DNA from: Candidatus Zixiibacteriota bacterium
Lineage (GTDB): Bacteria; Zixibacteria; MSB-5A5; GN15; FEB-12
DNA: 16,521 nt
Assembly: GCA_016213305.1 (NCBI GenBank)
Contig: JACRAV010000253.1
Coordinates: 1 to 16,521 of the forward strand
Direction of reading: 5' to 3'
The notes beneath the pieces are model-generated. The model saw only the letters and a program-made list of their open reading frames with translations, was not told the origin of the DNA and made no database searches. The translations under genes were made by a program, and so were the position numbers. Positions within the stretch are counted from its first letter, which is position 1; each line of letters opens with the position of its first letter. This document shows positions 5,492 through 14,106 of the stretch, piece after piece.

Positions 5492-6804
5492 TGGGACCGC
5501 GCAAATACGATAAGGTCATCGCCAACGGTCGGGTGATCGATCCGTCGCTCGGCTTCGTGAGCGAGGCGCACATCTTTATTAAAGATGGAAGGATTGTCGA
5601 AACTCAGGCGGATTCCCCCGCCGCGAAAAAGCTGGTCAAATCGCTGGATAAAGATCAGGTGATCGACGCCCAGGGAATGCTGGTGACGCCGGGACTGATC
5701 GACGTCCACGTGCACCTGCGCGAACCCGGACGGGAAGGCGCTGAAACGGTGGAAACCGGCTGTCGCGCCGCCGCCGCCGGCGGATTCACTTCCGTCTGCT
5801 GTATGCCGAACACTCACCCCAGAATCGACAATCAGGAAACGGTCAAATTTGTGCAGGATCGCGCCAAGACCGCCTCGGCCCGCGTCTATGTGGTGGGCGC
5901 AATCACCAAGAATCTCGATGGCAAGGAACTGTCCGAAATCGGCGATCTGGTCAAAATGGGAGCGGTGGCGATTACCGATGACGGCCGGTATGTGCAGAAT
6001 CCCGAAATCATGCGCCGTGCCCTCGAATACGCCCGGATGTTCAACATCCCGGTCGCCCAACACGCCGAGGACCAGCAGCTGGTCAGTGGCGGCGTGATGA
6101 ATGAATCATTCGAATCGACCCGCCTGGGGCTTCGCGGCTCACCCGCCGCCGCCGAGGAGATCGCGGTCCTTCGCGATATCGCCCTCTGCCGCCTCACCGG
6201 GGCGCGCCTGCATATCCAGCATATCACCACTCGACGCGCTATTGAAGCCGTGCGTCAGGCCAAACGCGAAGGGATCAAAGTGACCTGCGAGGCCTGTCCC
6301 CATCATTTCGTCCTGACCGACGAAGAAATCGGCAAGGAGTTCAACACCCATCTGAAGGTCAATCCGCCGCTCCGGTCGCGCGACGACCGCGATGCCGTCA
6401 TTGCCGGACTGGTGGACGGCACAATAGACTGCATCGCCTCGGATCACGCTCCGCACTCCGACGAAGACAAGGACTGCGAATTTGATCAGGCCCCTTCCGG
6501 CATGATCGGTTTGGAAACTACCGTCGGACTGGTCAAGACGTACCTGATAGATAAGGGATTTCTCGACTGGGCCGATGCCGTGCGCAAGCTCACGATCAAC
6601 CCTGCCCGCATCTTTAATCTGCCGGGCGGCACGCTGGCCGAAGGCAGTCCGGCCGATATCACCATCATCGACCCCGACAAAAAATGGACCGTGAGGGGAG
6701 ATAAATTCCGCTCACGCTCAAAGAATTCACCCTTTATAGGACTTAAACTTTCCGGTCAGGTGTCGATGACTATTCTAAACGGGGGTGTCGTGTATGAGCG
6801 CTAG
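5491..6804 (+). CDS. pyrC: Dihydroorotase
   Basis: It cyclises N-carbamoyl-aspartate to dihydroorotate in the cytoplasm. The 437-residue protein belongs to the long amidohydrolase class found next to pyrB. Metal ligands and active-site residues are present: DVHVHLREPG (H73, H75), Asp in ITDDGRY (163-164), H191 in VAQHAED, H244 in HIQHIT and D318 in SDHAPH. It therefore looks catalytically active, unlike the inactive pyrC' partners that accompany some ATCases. The ATG shares one base with the pyrB stop, and the end overlaps the next gene by 11 bases, so the four genes appear translationally coupled. Confidence 0.96.
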   Translation: MGPRKYDKVIANGRVIDPSLGFVSEAHIFIKDGRIVETQADSPAAKKLVKSLDKDQVIDAQGMLVTPGLIDVHVHLREPGREGAETVETGCRAAAAGGFTSVCCMPNTHPRIDNQETVKFVQDRAKTASARVYVVGAITKNLDGKELSEIGDLVKMGAVAITDDGRYVQNPEIMRRALEYARMFNIPVAQHAEDQQLVSGGVMNESFESTRLGLRGSPAAAEEIAVLRDIALCRLTGARLHIQHITTRRAIEAVRQAKREGIKVTCEACPHHFVLTDEEIGKEFNTHLKVNPPLRSRDDRDAVIAGLVDGTIDCIASDHAPHSDEDKDCEFDQAPSGMIGLETTVGLVKTYLIDKGFLDWADAVRKLTINPARIFNLPGGTLAEGSPADITIIDPDKKWTVRGDKFRSRSKNSPFIGLKLSGQVSMTILNGGVVYER

Positions 6805-7468
6805 GCAAATGCGCCTGATCATCGTTCAGAAGGATGTCAACGAGCGGGACTATATCCCGTACCTTGAATATGCCAAAGGACGCCGGGCGGACCTTATCTG
6901 TTTCCCGGAACTGGGTACCAGCGGCTGTCTCTACACCCCGCGACCGGTTGAGCCGCTCGATAACATTGTTGCCAGGTTTGAATCGTACCCTTTTGCCGTT
7001 ATCACCGGTCTTCCGCTTCCCACGGAATCCGGACTGCGAAACGCCCTGCTCTACTATGACCGGGGGAAATGCCAGTTCTATTACAAGATCAATCTCTTCC
7101 CGGGAATGAATGAGCCGTCGGTCTATCAGGCCGGCACCGAACCGGGAATCTGCTGGACCCCTTTCGGCGTCTTCGGGGTCAGCATCTGCTATGATGTCCG
7201 TTTTCCCGAAATCTATCAACGACTGAAAGCCCTGGGCGCCGAGAAATTCTTTATCCCGGCCGCCTTCCCATTAGCTCGCATTGACGATTGGCGGCAACTC
7301 CTCATTGAACGCGCCAAAGAAAACCAGGTGACCGTGATCGGCGTCAACTCCGTCGGCGACGACGGCACCAACGTGTTCGGCGGCTTATCGATGGTCGTGG
7401 CGCCGGACGGTACGGTCATCGCCGAAGCCGACCGGCAAACTCCCAGCGTTTTGGAAATTCTGCTGTAG
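6794..7468 (+). CDS. Carbon-nitrogen hydrolase (nitrilase superfamily)
   Basis: The 224-residue protein keeps the full nitrilase-superfamily triad: Glu39 in CFPELGTSG, Lys98 in YYKINLFPG and Cys132 in VSICYDVRFPE, plus the second glutamate E107 in GMNEP. Members hydrolyse amides, nitriles or N-carbamyl groups. It is shorter than the usual 260-280 residues, but no motif is missing. ATG 6794 is chosen because a GGGGGTG site ends six bases upstream; GTG 6785 and ATG 6809 are alternatives. It overlaps the end of pyrC by 11 bases, so it belongs to the pyr operon. A role with carbamoylated intermediates such as ureido acids, or repair of a side product, is possible, but the substrate cannot be told from sequence. 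Confidence 0.88.
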   Translation: MSARQMRLIIVQKDVNERDYIPYLEYAKGRRADLICFPELGTSGCLYTPRPVEPLDNIVARFESYPFAVITGLPLPTESGLRNALLYYDRGKCQFYYKINLFPGMNEPSVYQAGTEPGICWTPFGVFGVSICYDVRFPEIYQRLKALGAEKFFIPAAFPLARIDDWRQLLIERAKENQVTVIGVNSVGDDGTNVFGGLSMVVAPDGTVIAEADRQTPSVLEILL

Positions 7469-7548
7469 CGCAACCGGCGGCTGTCAGCACATATTGGCGG
7501 TATGGCAGTCGTCGTATCCCCAGGCCTATTCATGAAAGTCCACGCTAC

Positions 7549-9726
7549 GTGAACGTCCAATCCCCGCAATCGTCTGGATGGCCGCAGTCGGCCGTTGTTG
7601 CGGCAAGGGGGACACCCTGGACTCGCCTCGAACTGATCCTGTTCATCGGTATTCTGGCGATTGTCTCGTTCGCCCGTCTCTGGCAACTGGAGTCCGATCC
7701 GCCCTGGGGATTGTCTTTCTCGCATGATGTCTATACCGACGGTTCGTTGTACACATTCTACGCCAAGGAATTTGTCCAGACTGGGGATTTCAATCCACTC
7801 GGCGACGAACGCTTCGGCATCTTTCTCAAGTCCACCGTAACCCCCGTGGCGGTCGTGGTGTTTGAAATCTTTGGCGTTGGTTTGTGGCAGTCCAACCTTG
7901 TGGGCGTCCTGTATTCTCTCGGGGCATTGCTGTGCTTTTACCTGTTCATGCGGCGGATTGCCGGCGTGCCCGCCTCGCTGTTGTTCTTGCTCATGGCCGG
8001 ACTGTCTTACAATTTGATCTTTTTCGGCCGACAACCATTTCTGGAACATGCCATGGCTTTCTGGGCGTTTCTCTCGCTGGTCCTCGTCACCGCGGGAAGG
8101 CGGCCATGGGTGATGCTTGCGGCTGGATTCTGCCTCGGGCTGGCCATGCTCTTTTCCAAAATTCACGGGATCATATTCCTGTTTCCTTTCGCCTGCATGT
8201 TTCTCTGGCGGCTGAAATTCGACGCCCCGCGCCTGCCTCGCCTGTCCTCGGGACAGGTGGCCTGGTTCGGCCTCGGCACGCTCACCGCCGCCCTTACCTG
8301 GTTTGCCGTGACATATCTGCCGGCCCCGGGACAGGTGTCATCATTCTTTCAGGAAAACACCATCGAACTTCACGGCGCTCCTGAAGGTCTGCAATCACTC
8401 CCTGACTTCATCCAGAAATTGCTCACCTTCGGCTTCGACTCCGAACTCTTTCCCCGCATGACTCTCTGTGCCCTGATTGGCTTTGTTTTTATAAGCGCCG
8501 TCATCTATCAAGTATGCCGCCGAAAATCATACCGCGACGGGCTGGGCTGGGGGAATGCCGGGTATCTGTTCATCACCGCGATGATTGTCGCATTCTATCT
8601 GTCCTTGATGATCTGGAATTACCGTCCGCTACGGTATGGTCTCATCCTGATCTATCCGATGTGTGCCGGGGCCGCCATTCTGTTGACAAACCTCTGGCGC
8701 GGATGGAAGAACATAACCTCGGAAAAAACACCGCTCCTCTTTTGGATCACCCTTGCGGTGATTGCCGTGATTCCCGGCTACCAGTTGTTCGCGGCCAGTC
8801 AGGACATGGTTGGAACTGACTGGTGGCTGATCGTGTCGAAATATTCGGTACCCGTTTCAGGAATCATCGCCGTCATCATAACGGCTGTCGTACTCCATCT
8901 GGCGCGCCGCCACGGCCCGCCGCGCCGGTCGGTCTTCAATCGATGCGTCGCCGGACTGCTTATCGCCGGTTGTTTACTTGAAGGTATTCTCGGTTTCGTC
9001 GATTGGACCGGCCGGGTAGCTTTCACCCTGCGCGATATCAACAGGGATGTCGAGATGGCCGTCGGTCCCGGTGCCGTGGTCACCGGGCCGTACGCCCAGG
9101 TCCTGACGCTCGAAAACAGGGTCCCCGCGATCATACACATGTTCGGCACGGCTCACCCTGATCCGGAATTCTTTCGCAAGTTCCCCATCACCCATCTTCT
9201 GCTCGACGGCGGCAATGTCCTCCGGCTCACCGAGGACTATCCCGACGTCATGAGAGCTGAGGAACACATGTGCACTTATTTTGCGGGAGAAACCAAGGTG
9301 CGTTTGATGAACGTGGCCGGAGTCACCGGAAATCCCGTCGCCGCCGTTTATCGCCGAACCGCGTTGGAACAGGGCATTGTCGCCTTGCGCCGCGGTGACA
9401 CTGCCGTGGCCCGGGCCCAGACGGACGCCTTTTTCAGAGCGCATTCCGGCAGTATCGCCGGTGGACTGCTGTTGTTCGAGTTAAGCGAGGGAGCCGGGGA
9501 CCCGGCCGCGGCCGAGGCCGCCCTCAAAAAAGCCGTTGAGTTTTCGCCCACATCGTATGTTCTTATGGCACGGCTGGGGCGGTTTTACCGCGATCGTGCC
9601 CGAGCTACCGGACAGCGTGATCTCCTTGACCTCGCGCGCCGATATTATGAGGAAGCGGTCCGCCTGGCCCCCACGGCCGAACGGACCCTCGACGAGTACC
9701 AGAAATTTTTGGAAAGCAAGGATTGA
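7549..9726 (+). CDS. GT-C family membrane glycosyltransferase with C-terminal TPR-like tail
   Basis: This is a 725-residue polytopic inner-membrane protein of the PMT/ArnT-like GT-C class, which transfers sugars from polyprenyl-phosphate carriers outside the cytoplasm. The first membrane helix (about 28-45) is followed by an acidic outer loop, SFSHDVYTDGSLYTFYAKEF (56-75), with Asp60 and Asp64 as candidate catalytic residues, then FGRQPFLEH (159-168). About ten further hydrophobic segments run to residue ~490. The last ~125 residues are soluble and helical with TPR-like units (DPAAAEAALKKAVEFSPTS and DLARRYYEEAVRLAPTAE), which is uncommon for the class. The start is GTG 7549, because the upstream ATG 7532 runs into a stop after six codons. 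It opens the glycan cluster, 80 bases after the nitrilase gene. Donor and acceptor are unknown. Confidence 0.8.
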   Translation: MNVQSPQSSGWPQSAVVAARGTPWTRLELILFIGILAIVSFARLWQLESDPPWGLSFSHDVYTDGSLYTFYAKEFVQTGDFNPLGDERFGIFLKSTVTPVAVVVFEIFGVGLWQSNLVGVLYSLGALLCFYLFMRRIAGVPASLLFLLMAGLSYNLIFFGRQPFLEHAMAFWAFLSLVLVTAGRRPWVMLAAGFCLGLAMLFSKIHGIIFLFPFACMFLWRLKFDAPRLPRLSSGQVAWFGLGTLTAALTWFAVTYLPAPGQVSSFFQENTIELHGAPEGLQSLPDFIQKLLTFGFDSELFPRMTLCALIGFVFISAVIYQVCRRKSYRDGLGWGNAGYLFITAMIVAFYLSLMIWNYRPLRYGLILIYPMCAGAAILLTNLWRGWKNITSEKTPLLFWITLAVIAVIPGYQLFAASQDMVGTDWWLIVSKYSVPVSGIIAVIITAVVLHLARRHGPPRRSVFNRCVAGLLIAGCLLEGILGFVDWTGRVAFTLRDINRDVEMAVGPGAVVTGPYAQVLTLENRVPAIIHMFGTAHPDPEFFRKFPITHLLLDGGNVLRLTEDYPDVMRAEEHMCTYFAGETKVRLMNVAGVTGNPVAAVYRRTALEQGIVALRRGDTAVARAQTDAFFRAHSGSIAGGLLLFELSEGAGDPAAAEAALKKAVEFSPTSYVLMARLGRFYRDRARATGQRDLLDLARRYYEEAVRLAPTAERTLDEYQKFLESKD

Positions 9727-9734
9727 CCAAGCGC

Positions 9735-10685
9735 ATGCATGACTTCGTCGTCTCAACCATCGTCCCGGCCAAGGACGAAGAAGGCAATATCGACGAGTTC
9801 TGCCGTCTGTATGCCGAAATGCTCACCAAGGCCCCCTTCAAGGGTGAGTTGGTGTTCGTCGATGATGGTTCCACCGACGGCACCCTGGCTAAAATCAAAG
9901 CCAACGCCGGCAAATATCCGTTTATCCGGTATCAGAGTCATCAGCGCAATCGCGGTCTGACCGAGGCGCTTCAGAGCGGCTTTGCCATCGCCTCCGGCTC
10001 CGTGTATGTATTCTATCCGGCCGACCTGCAGTATTTGCCCGAAGACATCCCCAATCTGGTGGCGCCTATCGCCGACGGTGCCGACATTTCCACCGGCTGG
10101 AAACAGGGCAAATACACCAAGCGGTTCGTCTCAAAAGTGTACAACGCAATGTCTCAGCGAATCTTCGGTCTTAAAGTGCACGACCTGAATTCGGTCAAGG
10201 CCTTTCGACGCGAGGTTGTGGAACATATTTTCCTCCGTCGCGACTGGCACCGCTATCTGGTGCCGCTGGCCGCCAACGAGGGGTACCGGGTCGAAGAAGT
10301 GAAAATTCCGCTGTACGACCGCCGCTGGGGAGCCACCAAATTTTCCGTCTGGCGCATTCCGGTCGGCGTGCTCGATATGCTGGCGGTGAAGTTTCAAATT
10401 ACCTTCCTGCGCAAACCGCTCCTGTATTTCGGCGGCGCCGGCGTCATTTCGATATGTCTCGGCGTTTTGGTCGGTCTCTGGTCCCTGTACGAACGATTCA
10501 TCCTCGGCACCGGCTCGCGCGTCTGGCTCTTTCTGATTCTGTTGTTGATCGGACTCGGTATGGGGCTGTTTATCATGGGATTCATGGCCGAAGGCCAGAC
10601 CGCCCTCAAAGAAGAAGTCACCGATCTTCGCCGCAAAACGCAGGCGATGCTCGACGAGATCAAGCGCCGCAATGTCGGACAATAA
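9735..10685 (+). CDS. Polyprenyl-phosphate-type GT2 glycosyltransferase with C-terminal membrane anchor
   Basis: A GT2 enzyme of the DPMS/GtrB/ArnC type that moves a sugar from a nucleotide donor to polyprenyl phosphate at the cytoplasmic face. From ATG 9735 it has 316 residues: TIVPAKDEEGNI (8-19), VFVDDGSTDGT (40-50), ADLQYLPEDI (96-105) and DRRWGATKFS (195-204). Two membrane helices (about 228-250 and 263-284) and a short charged coiled-coil tail follow. The usual DAD before LQ reads PAD here, so the first Asp of the DxD site is replaced. TTG 9723, overlapping the previous stop, is an alternative start; AAGGA at 9718-9722 is a rather distant ribosome site for ATG 9735. It overlaps the next gene by 14 bases. 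It likely supplies lipid-linked sugar to a GT-C or YfhO protein of this cluster. Confidence 0.85.
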   Translation: MHDFVVSTIVPAKDEEGNIDEFCRLYAEMLTKAPFKGELVFVDDGSTDGTLAKIKANAGKYPFIRYQSHQRNRGLTEALQSGFAIASGSVYVFYPADLQYLPEDIPNLVAPIADGADISTGWKQGKYTKRFVSKVYNAMSQRIFGLKVHDLNSVKAFRREVVEHIFLRRDWHRYLVPLAANEGYRVEEVKIPLYDRRWGATKFSVWRIPVGVLDMLAVKFQITFLRKPLLYFGGAGVISICLGVLVGLWSLYERFILGTGSRVWLFLILLLIGLGMGLFIMGFMAEGQTALKEEVTDLRRKTQAMLDEIKRRNVGQ

Positions 10686-11649
10686 CGCTATCGGCCCCCG
10701 TGAAACCGTGTCGGGCAGACGCATGACCGTCACCCGCTTAGCTCTCAATCTTCTCAAAGCCGCGCTCGTTCTCATCATTTTCTATTTTCTCGGCCGTCAG
10801 GTGCTTGAGCACTGGGACCAGATCCGCTCGCATCCATGGGAAATCAATATCGGGCTGATGGCCCTATCGGTCGCGCTCGCGGTCGCCACCTTCCTGATTC
10901 TGGCCCAGGTCTGGCGGACCACCATCAATAGCTTTGGCCATTCCATTCGGCTCTGGATGGCGTTCAAGATCATGTTCGTTTCCAATCTTGGACGGTACGT
11001 GCCGGGGCGCATCTGGCAGGTTGCCGGGATGCTATACTGGGCCGGACGCGAGGGGGTCACCCCCGAAGAAGCTACCGCCTCGTTTGTGCTCTCCCAATTA
11101 TTCGCCATCCCGGCTTCATTACTGGTCTATTTCGCGACCTCAATCGTTGAACCGGGCATCTCGATTGATCGTTTGGCTATCGTCGGCCCGCATACCGCTT
11201 ACGTTTTCGCCGGGGCGATGATCGTCATCTGTCTCGCGGTCGTGATTTTCATGGACCGGCTGGTGACCGCCGTCAATCGCATCCTTGCCCGCCTGCATCG
11301 ACCCGTGATTGCTCTCCGGCTGGACAAATTGGTTGCTCTGAAGATTTTTACCGGATATGTTGTCGCCTGGTTGGTCTATGGCCTGGCCTTCTGGGTCTTT
11401 CTGCTGTCGGTGCAAACGGACGCCCCCATCGGCTGGATTGCCGCGGTGGGAGTCTTTAACGCCGCCTACCAGATCGGGTATCTGACCCTTTTTGCTCCGG
11501 GCGGCTTAGGCCCGCGTGAACTGGTGATCGGCGTCCTACTCGGACCGCTGGTCGGACCGATTGCCCCGGCGCTGGCGATCCTATCGCGCATCTGGACCAC
11601 CGTGATCGACGCCGCCGGTGCGCTGATCGGTTTGCTCGTGAGGAAATGA
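10672..11649 (+). CDS. Flippase-like integral membrane protein (LPG_synthase_TM / UPF0104 family)
   Basis: The 325-residue protein has about eight hydrophobic segments. The family signature NLGRYVPGRIWQVAG (105-119) and the late motif FAPGGLGPREL (274-284) are both present. The family includes the membrane part of lysylphosphatidylglycerol synthase and many stand-alone proteins found beside polyprenyl-sugar glycosyltransferases, where a lipid-carrier flipping role is often proposed but rarely shown. No soluble aminoacyl-transfer domain is attached, so it is not a full MprF. ATG 10672 overlaps the preceding GT2 gene by 14 bases; ATG 10723 is a possible later start. In this cluster it could move the lipid-linked sugar across the membrane (inference). 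Confidence 0.8.
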   Translation: MSDNNAIGPRETVSGRRMTVTRLALNLLKAALVLIIFYFLGRQVLEHWDQIRSHPWEINIGLMALSVALAVATFLILAQVWRTTINSFGHSIRLWMAFKIMFVSNLGRYVPGRIWQVAGMLYWAGREGVTPEEATASFVLSQLFAIPASLLVYFATSIVEPGISIDRLAIVGPHTAYVFAGAMIVICLAVVIFMDRLVTAVNRILARLHRPVIALRLDKLVALKIFTGYVVAWLVYGLAFWVFLLSVQTDAPIGWIAAVGVFNAAYQIGYLTLFAPGGLGPRELVIGVLLGPLVGPIAPALAILSRIWTTVIDAAGALIGLLVRK

Positions 11650-11670
11650 AGGAAAGAGGGAAGGTTCATC

Positions 11671-14091
11671 GTGGCGAAAACACACAAAAGTTCAAAACCC
11701 CGGTCCGGTGACGCCCTGACCCGCATCGAGTCGTCCCGTTGGTTCACGCCGATCGGCTTTCTCATCGTCTTTCTGGCTCTGGTTGTCATGTTCGGAAGTT
11801 TCATTTTTTCCGACATGATGTTGCACGGCTCCGATACCCTTTCAGCCGGGTTCTTCTTCCGCTCGCTCTGGGTGGATTCGATCACTCACACCGGCGGCCT
11901 TCCCCAATGGAACCCATACATTTTCGGTGGGATGCCCTACATCGAGGCCTTTCACGGCGATATTTTCTATCCGCTGTCATACCTGTTCAAGCGCTTCATG
12001 CCGCTGGCTCGCGGGCTGGGCTGGAGTCTCTTCTGGCACATCTTCCTGGCCGGTATCTGCATGTACTTTACCGCGCGACAGTTCAAACTGGGCAAGACCG
12101 CCTCGCTGATGTCCGGTATCTGTTATATGTTTGCGCCGTATCTGGTCTCGCTGGTTGCGCCGGGACATGACGGCAAGATCTTCGTCACTTCTCTTTTTCC
12201 GCTGGTCATTCTCTTTATCGAGCGCGGCTTCGAACAACGACCACTCCTGAATTTCTCGCTTCTCGGACTTGTCCTCGGAGCCATCATATTGTCTCCCCAC
12301 GCTCAAATGTCATACTTCACCCTGTGGGCGGCCGGTCTGTACACGCTGTTCAAACTCATCATGCTGTACATGGACACCCGAAAAGTCACTCCGCTCATCA
12401 AACCGGCATCTTTCGCCGGGTATGCCGTGGTGATCGCTCTCTTGATTTCGGCCATTCAATTCTATCCCGGATATTACTACACCTCGCACTTCTCACCGCG
12501 CGCCGACGTTAAACGCGGTTGGGACTGGGCGACCTCCTGGTCGATGCACGCCGAGGAAGCCGCCAATCTGGTCATCCCCGAGTTTTCCGGCGTCAGCGCC
12601 AATCGACCCGGTACGGCCTATTGGGGAAAGAACGCCTTTAAGGACAATTCCGAAGCGGTCGGAATTATGACAATCTTCGCCGGCCTCATCGGATTGCTAT
12701 GTGCCAAACGCCGCGAGAAATGGTTCTTCTTCGGATTGTCGCTGTTCGCTCTTACCTATGGTTTAGGGGCCTCGACGCCGCTGTTTCAACTCTATTACCT
12801 GATCCCACAGGTCGCCTCTCTCCGCGCGCCATCAATGATCATGGTCCGGTTTTATTTCAGCTTTGCTCTGCTGGCGGGATTCGGCCTTCAGCATGTGCTC
12901 GCCGGAAAAGAAGAGGGTCAAAATCAGGTCAAAAGATTCACCTGGGCAGTCTGGGGACTTCCCGGACTCATGCTCCTGCTGGCGCTGTTATTCACCGCCG
13001 CCGGGCGAGGGATGCTCGACACCTGGTGTTCGATCTTTTACAGCGACGCCGCCCGCACCATGATCGGGCAGAATGTCACCAAACTCGATGCGGCGTACTA
13101 CAATCTTCCCGGCATCCGCACCGGCGCCTGGATCGGATTTCTGTTGACCGCCGTTGCCGCCGGCTCCATCTGGCTGTATCGGTCGCGCTCCATGGCCGCC
13201 GGGATTCTGCTGGTTGTGCTGGCTCTGCCCGTGATCGACTCCATGAGATTCAACGGGCGATTCATCGATGTGGTTGATCCCAACGAGGTGTTTGCCTCAA
13301 ACCCACTGACCGATTACCTACGCGCCCAGCCCGGTCATCCGCGCACCCTCAATCTGAGTCAGCCCAAAGATGATCAACTGCCGTATCAGCATATTGACGT
13401 CATGGTCGGATACCACGGGAACCAACTGCGCTGGTTCGACGATCTGATCGGCTCCATCGACCTCAAAAATATCGGCAATCCCCGCTTGATCAATCTGCTC
13501 GGCGTCAAGTACCTGATCAATGAAACGGATGGCGAACTTCCGCCGGATGCGTTCGGCGATAAGCCTTTGTCGGTGGCCTACACCCTCGGAAAGACCCGGC
13601 TGATTCAGAATGACAACGCCTTCCCGCGCGTTTATCTCGCCGGAACATTCCAGGTTGAACCCGATCGTCAGAAGATCTACCCGCAGGTTCTGAACAGCCG
13701 CGAAAACCTTCGCGCGCTTGTCTATCTTGAGGAAGACCCCGGTCTGGCAATTGCCGAGGGCGGCGCCGCCGATGATTCATGCTGGATCGTCTCGCGGGAG
13801 ACCGACGCCGTCACCGTGAACGTCCGAACCGCCTCGAACAAACTGCTGGTGATGACCGATACCTGGTTCGACGCCTGGCAGGTTACGGTTGATGGTCAAC
13901 CCGCCAGGCTTCTGCGCGCCTACGGTGCGCTCCGGGCGGTGCCGGTCCCGGCGGGAACCAAAGAGGTCCGCTTCGAGTATTATTCGCAACGATACGCTAC
14001 CGGCAAGCTGACGACCGGGTTGACGTCGGTCTTCCTATTAGGTATTTTCGGTTTCTATCTGGTCGATCATTTGAGAAAACGTAAGCGATAG
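11671..14091 (+). CDS. YfhO-family large membrane protein (GT-C-like)
   Basis: An 806-residue polytopic membrane protein. After a basic N-terminus and first helix (about 24-46), an outer loop holds GSDTLSAGFFF and GLPQWNPYIFGGMPY (76-90), the typical YfhO-family opening. Around ten more hydrophobic segments follow. A soluble region from about 530 ends in a beta-rich module (DTWFDAWQVTVDGQPARL), then a final helix and a KRKR end. YfhO proteins are thought to be GT-C enzymes; the B. subtilis member has been linked to glycosylation of lipoteichoic acid. Here it probably uses a polyprenyl-phosphate sugar on the outer face, but the target is unknown. The GTG start at 11671 has a GGGAAGG site upstream and lies 21 bases after the flippase-like gene. 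Confidence 0.85.
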   Translation: MAKTHKSSKPRSGDALTRIESSRWFTPIGFLIVFLALVVMFGSFIFSDMMLHGSDTLSAGFFFRSLWVDSITHTGGLPQWNPYIFGGMPYIEAFHGDIFYPLSYLFKRFMPLARGLGWSLFWHIFLAGICMYFTARQFKLGKTASLMSGICYMFAPYLVSLVAPGHDGKIFVTSLFPLVILFIERGFEQRPLLNFSLLGLVLGAIILSPHAQMSYFTLWAAGLYTLFKLIMLYMDTRKVTPLIKPASFAGYAVVIALLISAIQFYPGYYYTSHFSPRADVKRGWDWATSWSMHAEEAANLVIPEFSGVSANRPGTAYWGKNAFKDNSEAVGIMTIFAGLIGLLCAKRREKWFFFGLSLFALTYGLGASTPLFQLYYLIPQVASLRAPSMIMVRFYFSFALLAGFGLQHVLAGKEEGQNQVKRFTWAVWGLPGLMLLLALLFTAAGRGMLDTWCSIFYSDAARTMIGQNVTKLDAAYYNLPGIRTGAWIGFLLTAVAAGSIWLYRSRSMAAGILLVVLALPVIDSMRFNGRFIDVVDPNEVFASNPLTDYLRAQPGHPRTLNLSQPKDDQLPYQHIDVMVGYHGNQLRWFDDLIGSIDLKNIGNPRLINLLGVKYLINETDGELPPDAFGDKPLSVAYTLGKTRLIQNDNAFPRVYLAGTFQVEPDRQKIYPQVLNSRENLRALVYLEEDPGLAIAEGGAADDSCWIVSRETDAVTVNVRTASNKLLVMTDTWFDAWQVTVDGQPARLLRAYGALRAVPVPAGTKEVRFEYYSQRYATGKLTTGLTSVFLLGIFGFYLVDHLRKRKR

Positions 14092-14106
14092 GCAGAAAAC
14101 ACCCGC

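Noticed and set aside
7469..7548. 80-base gap before the GT-C gene as a promoter or terminator region
   Set aside because: I see no hairpin with T-run and no convincing -35/-10 pair, so whether the glycan cluster has its own promoter here is unresolved.
7216..8166. Antisense ORF (316 codons) across the nitrilase/GT-C junction
   Set aside because: It covers two well-supported genes on the other strand; composition is shadow-like and no domain is visible.
10131..10778. Antisense ORF (215 codons) opposite the anchored GT2 and flippase-like gene
   Set aside because: Shadow of two real overlapping genes, without recognisable domains.
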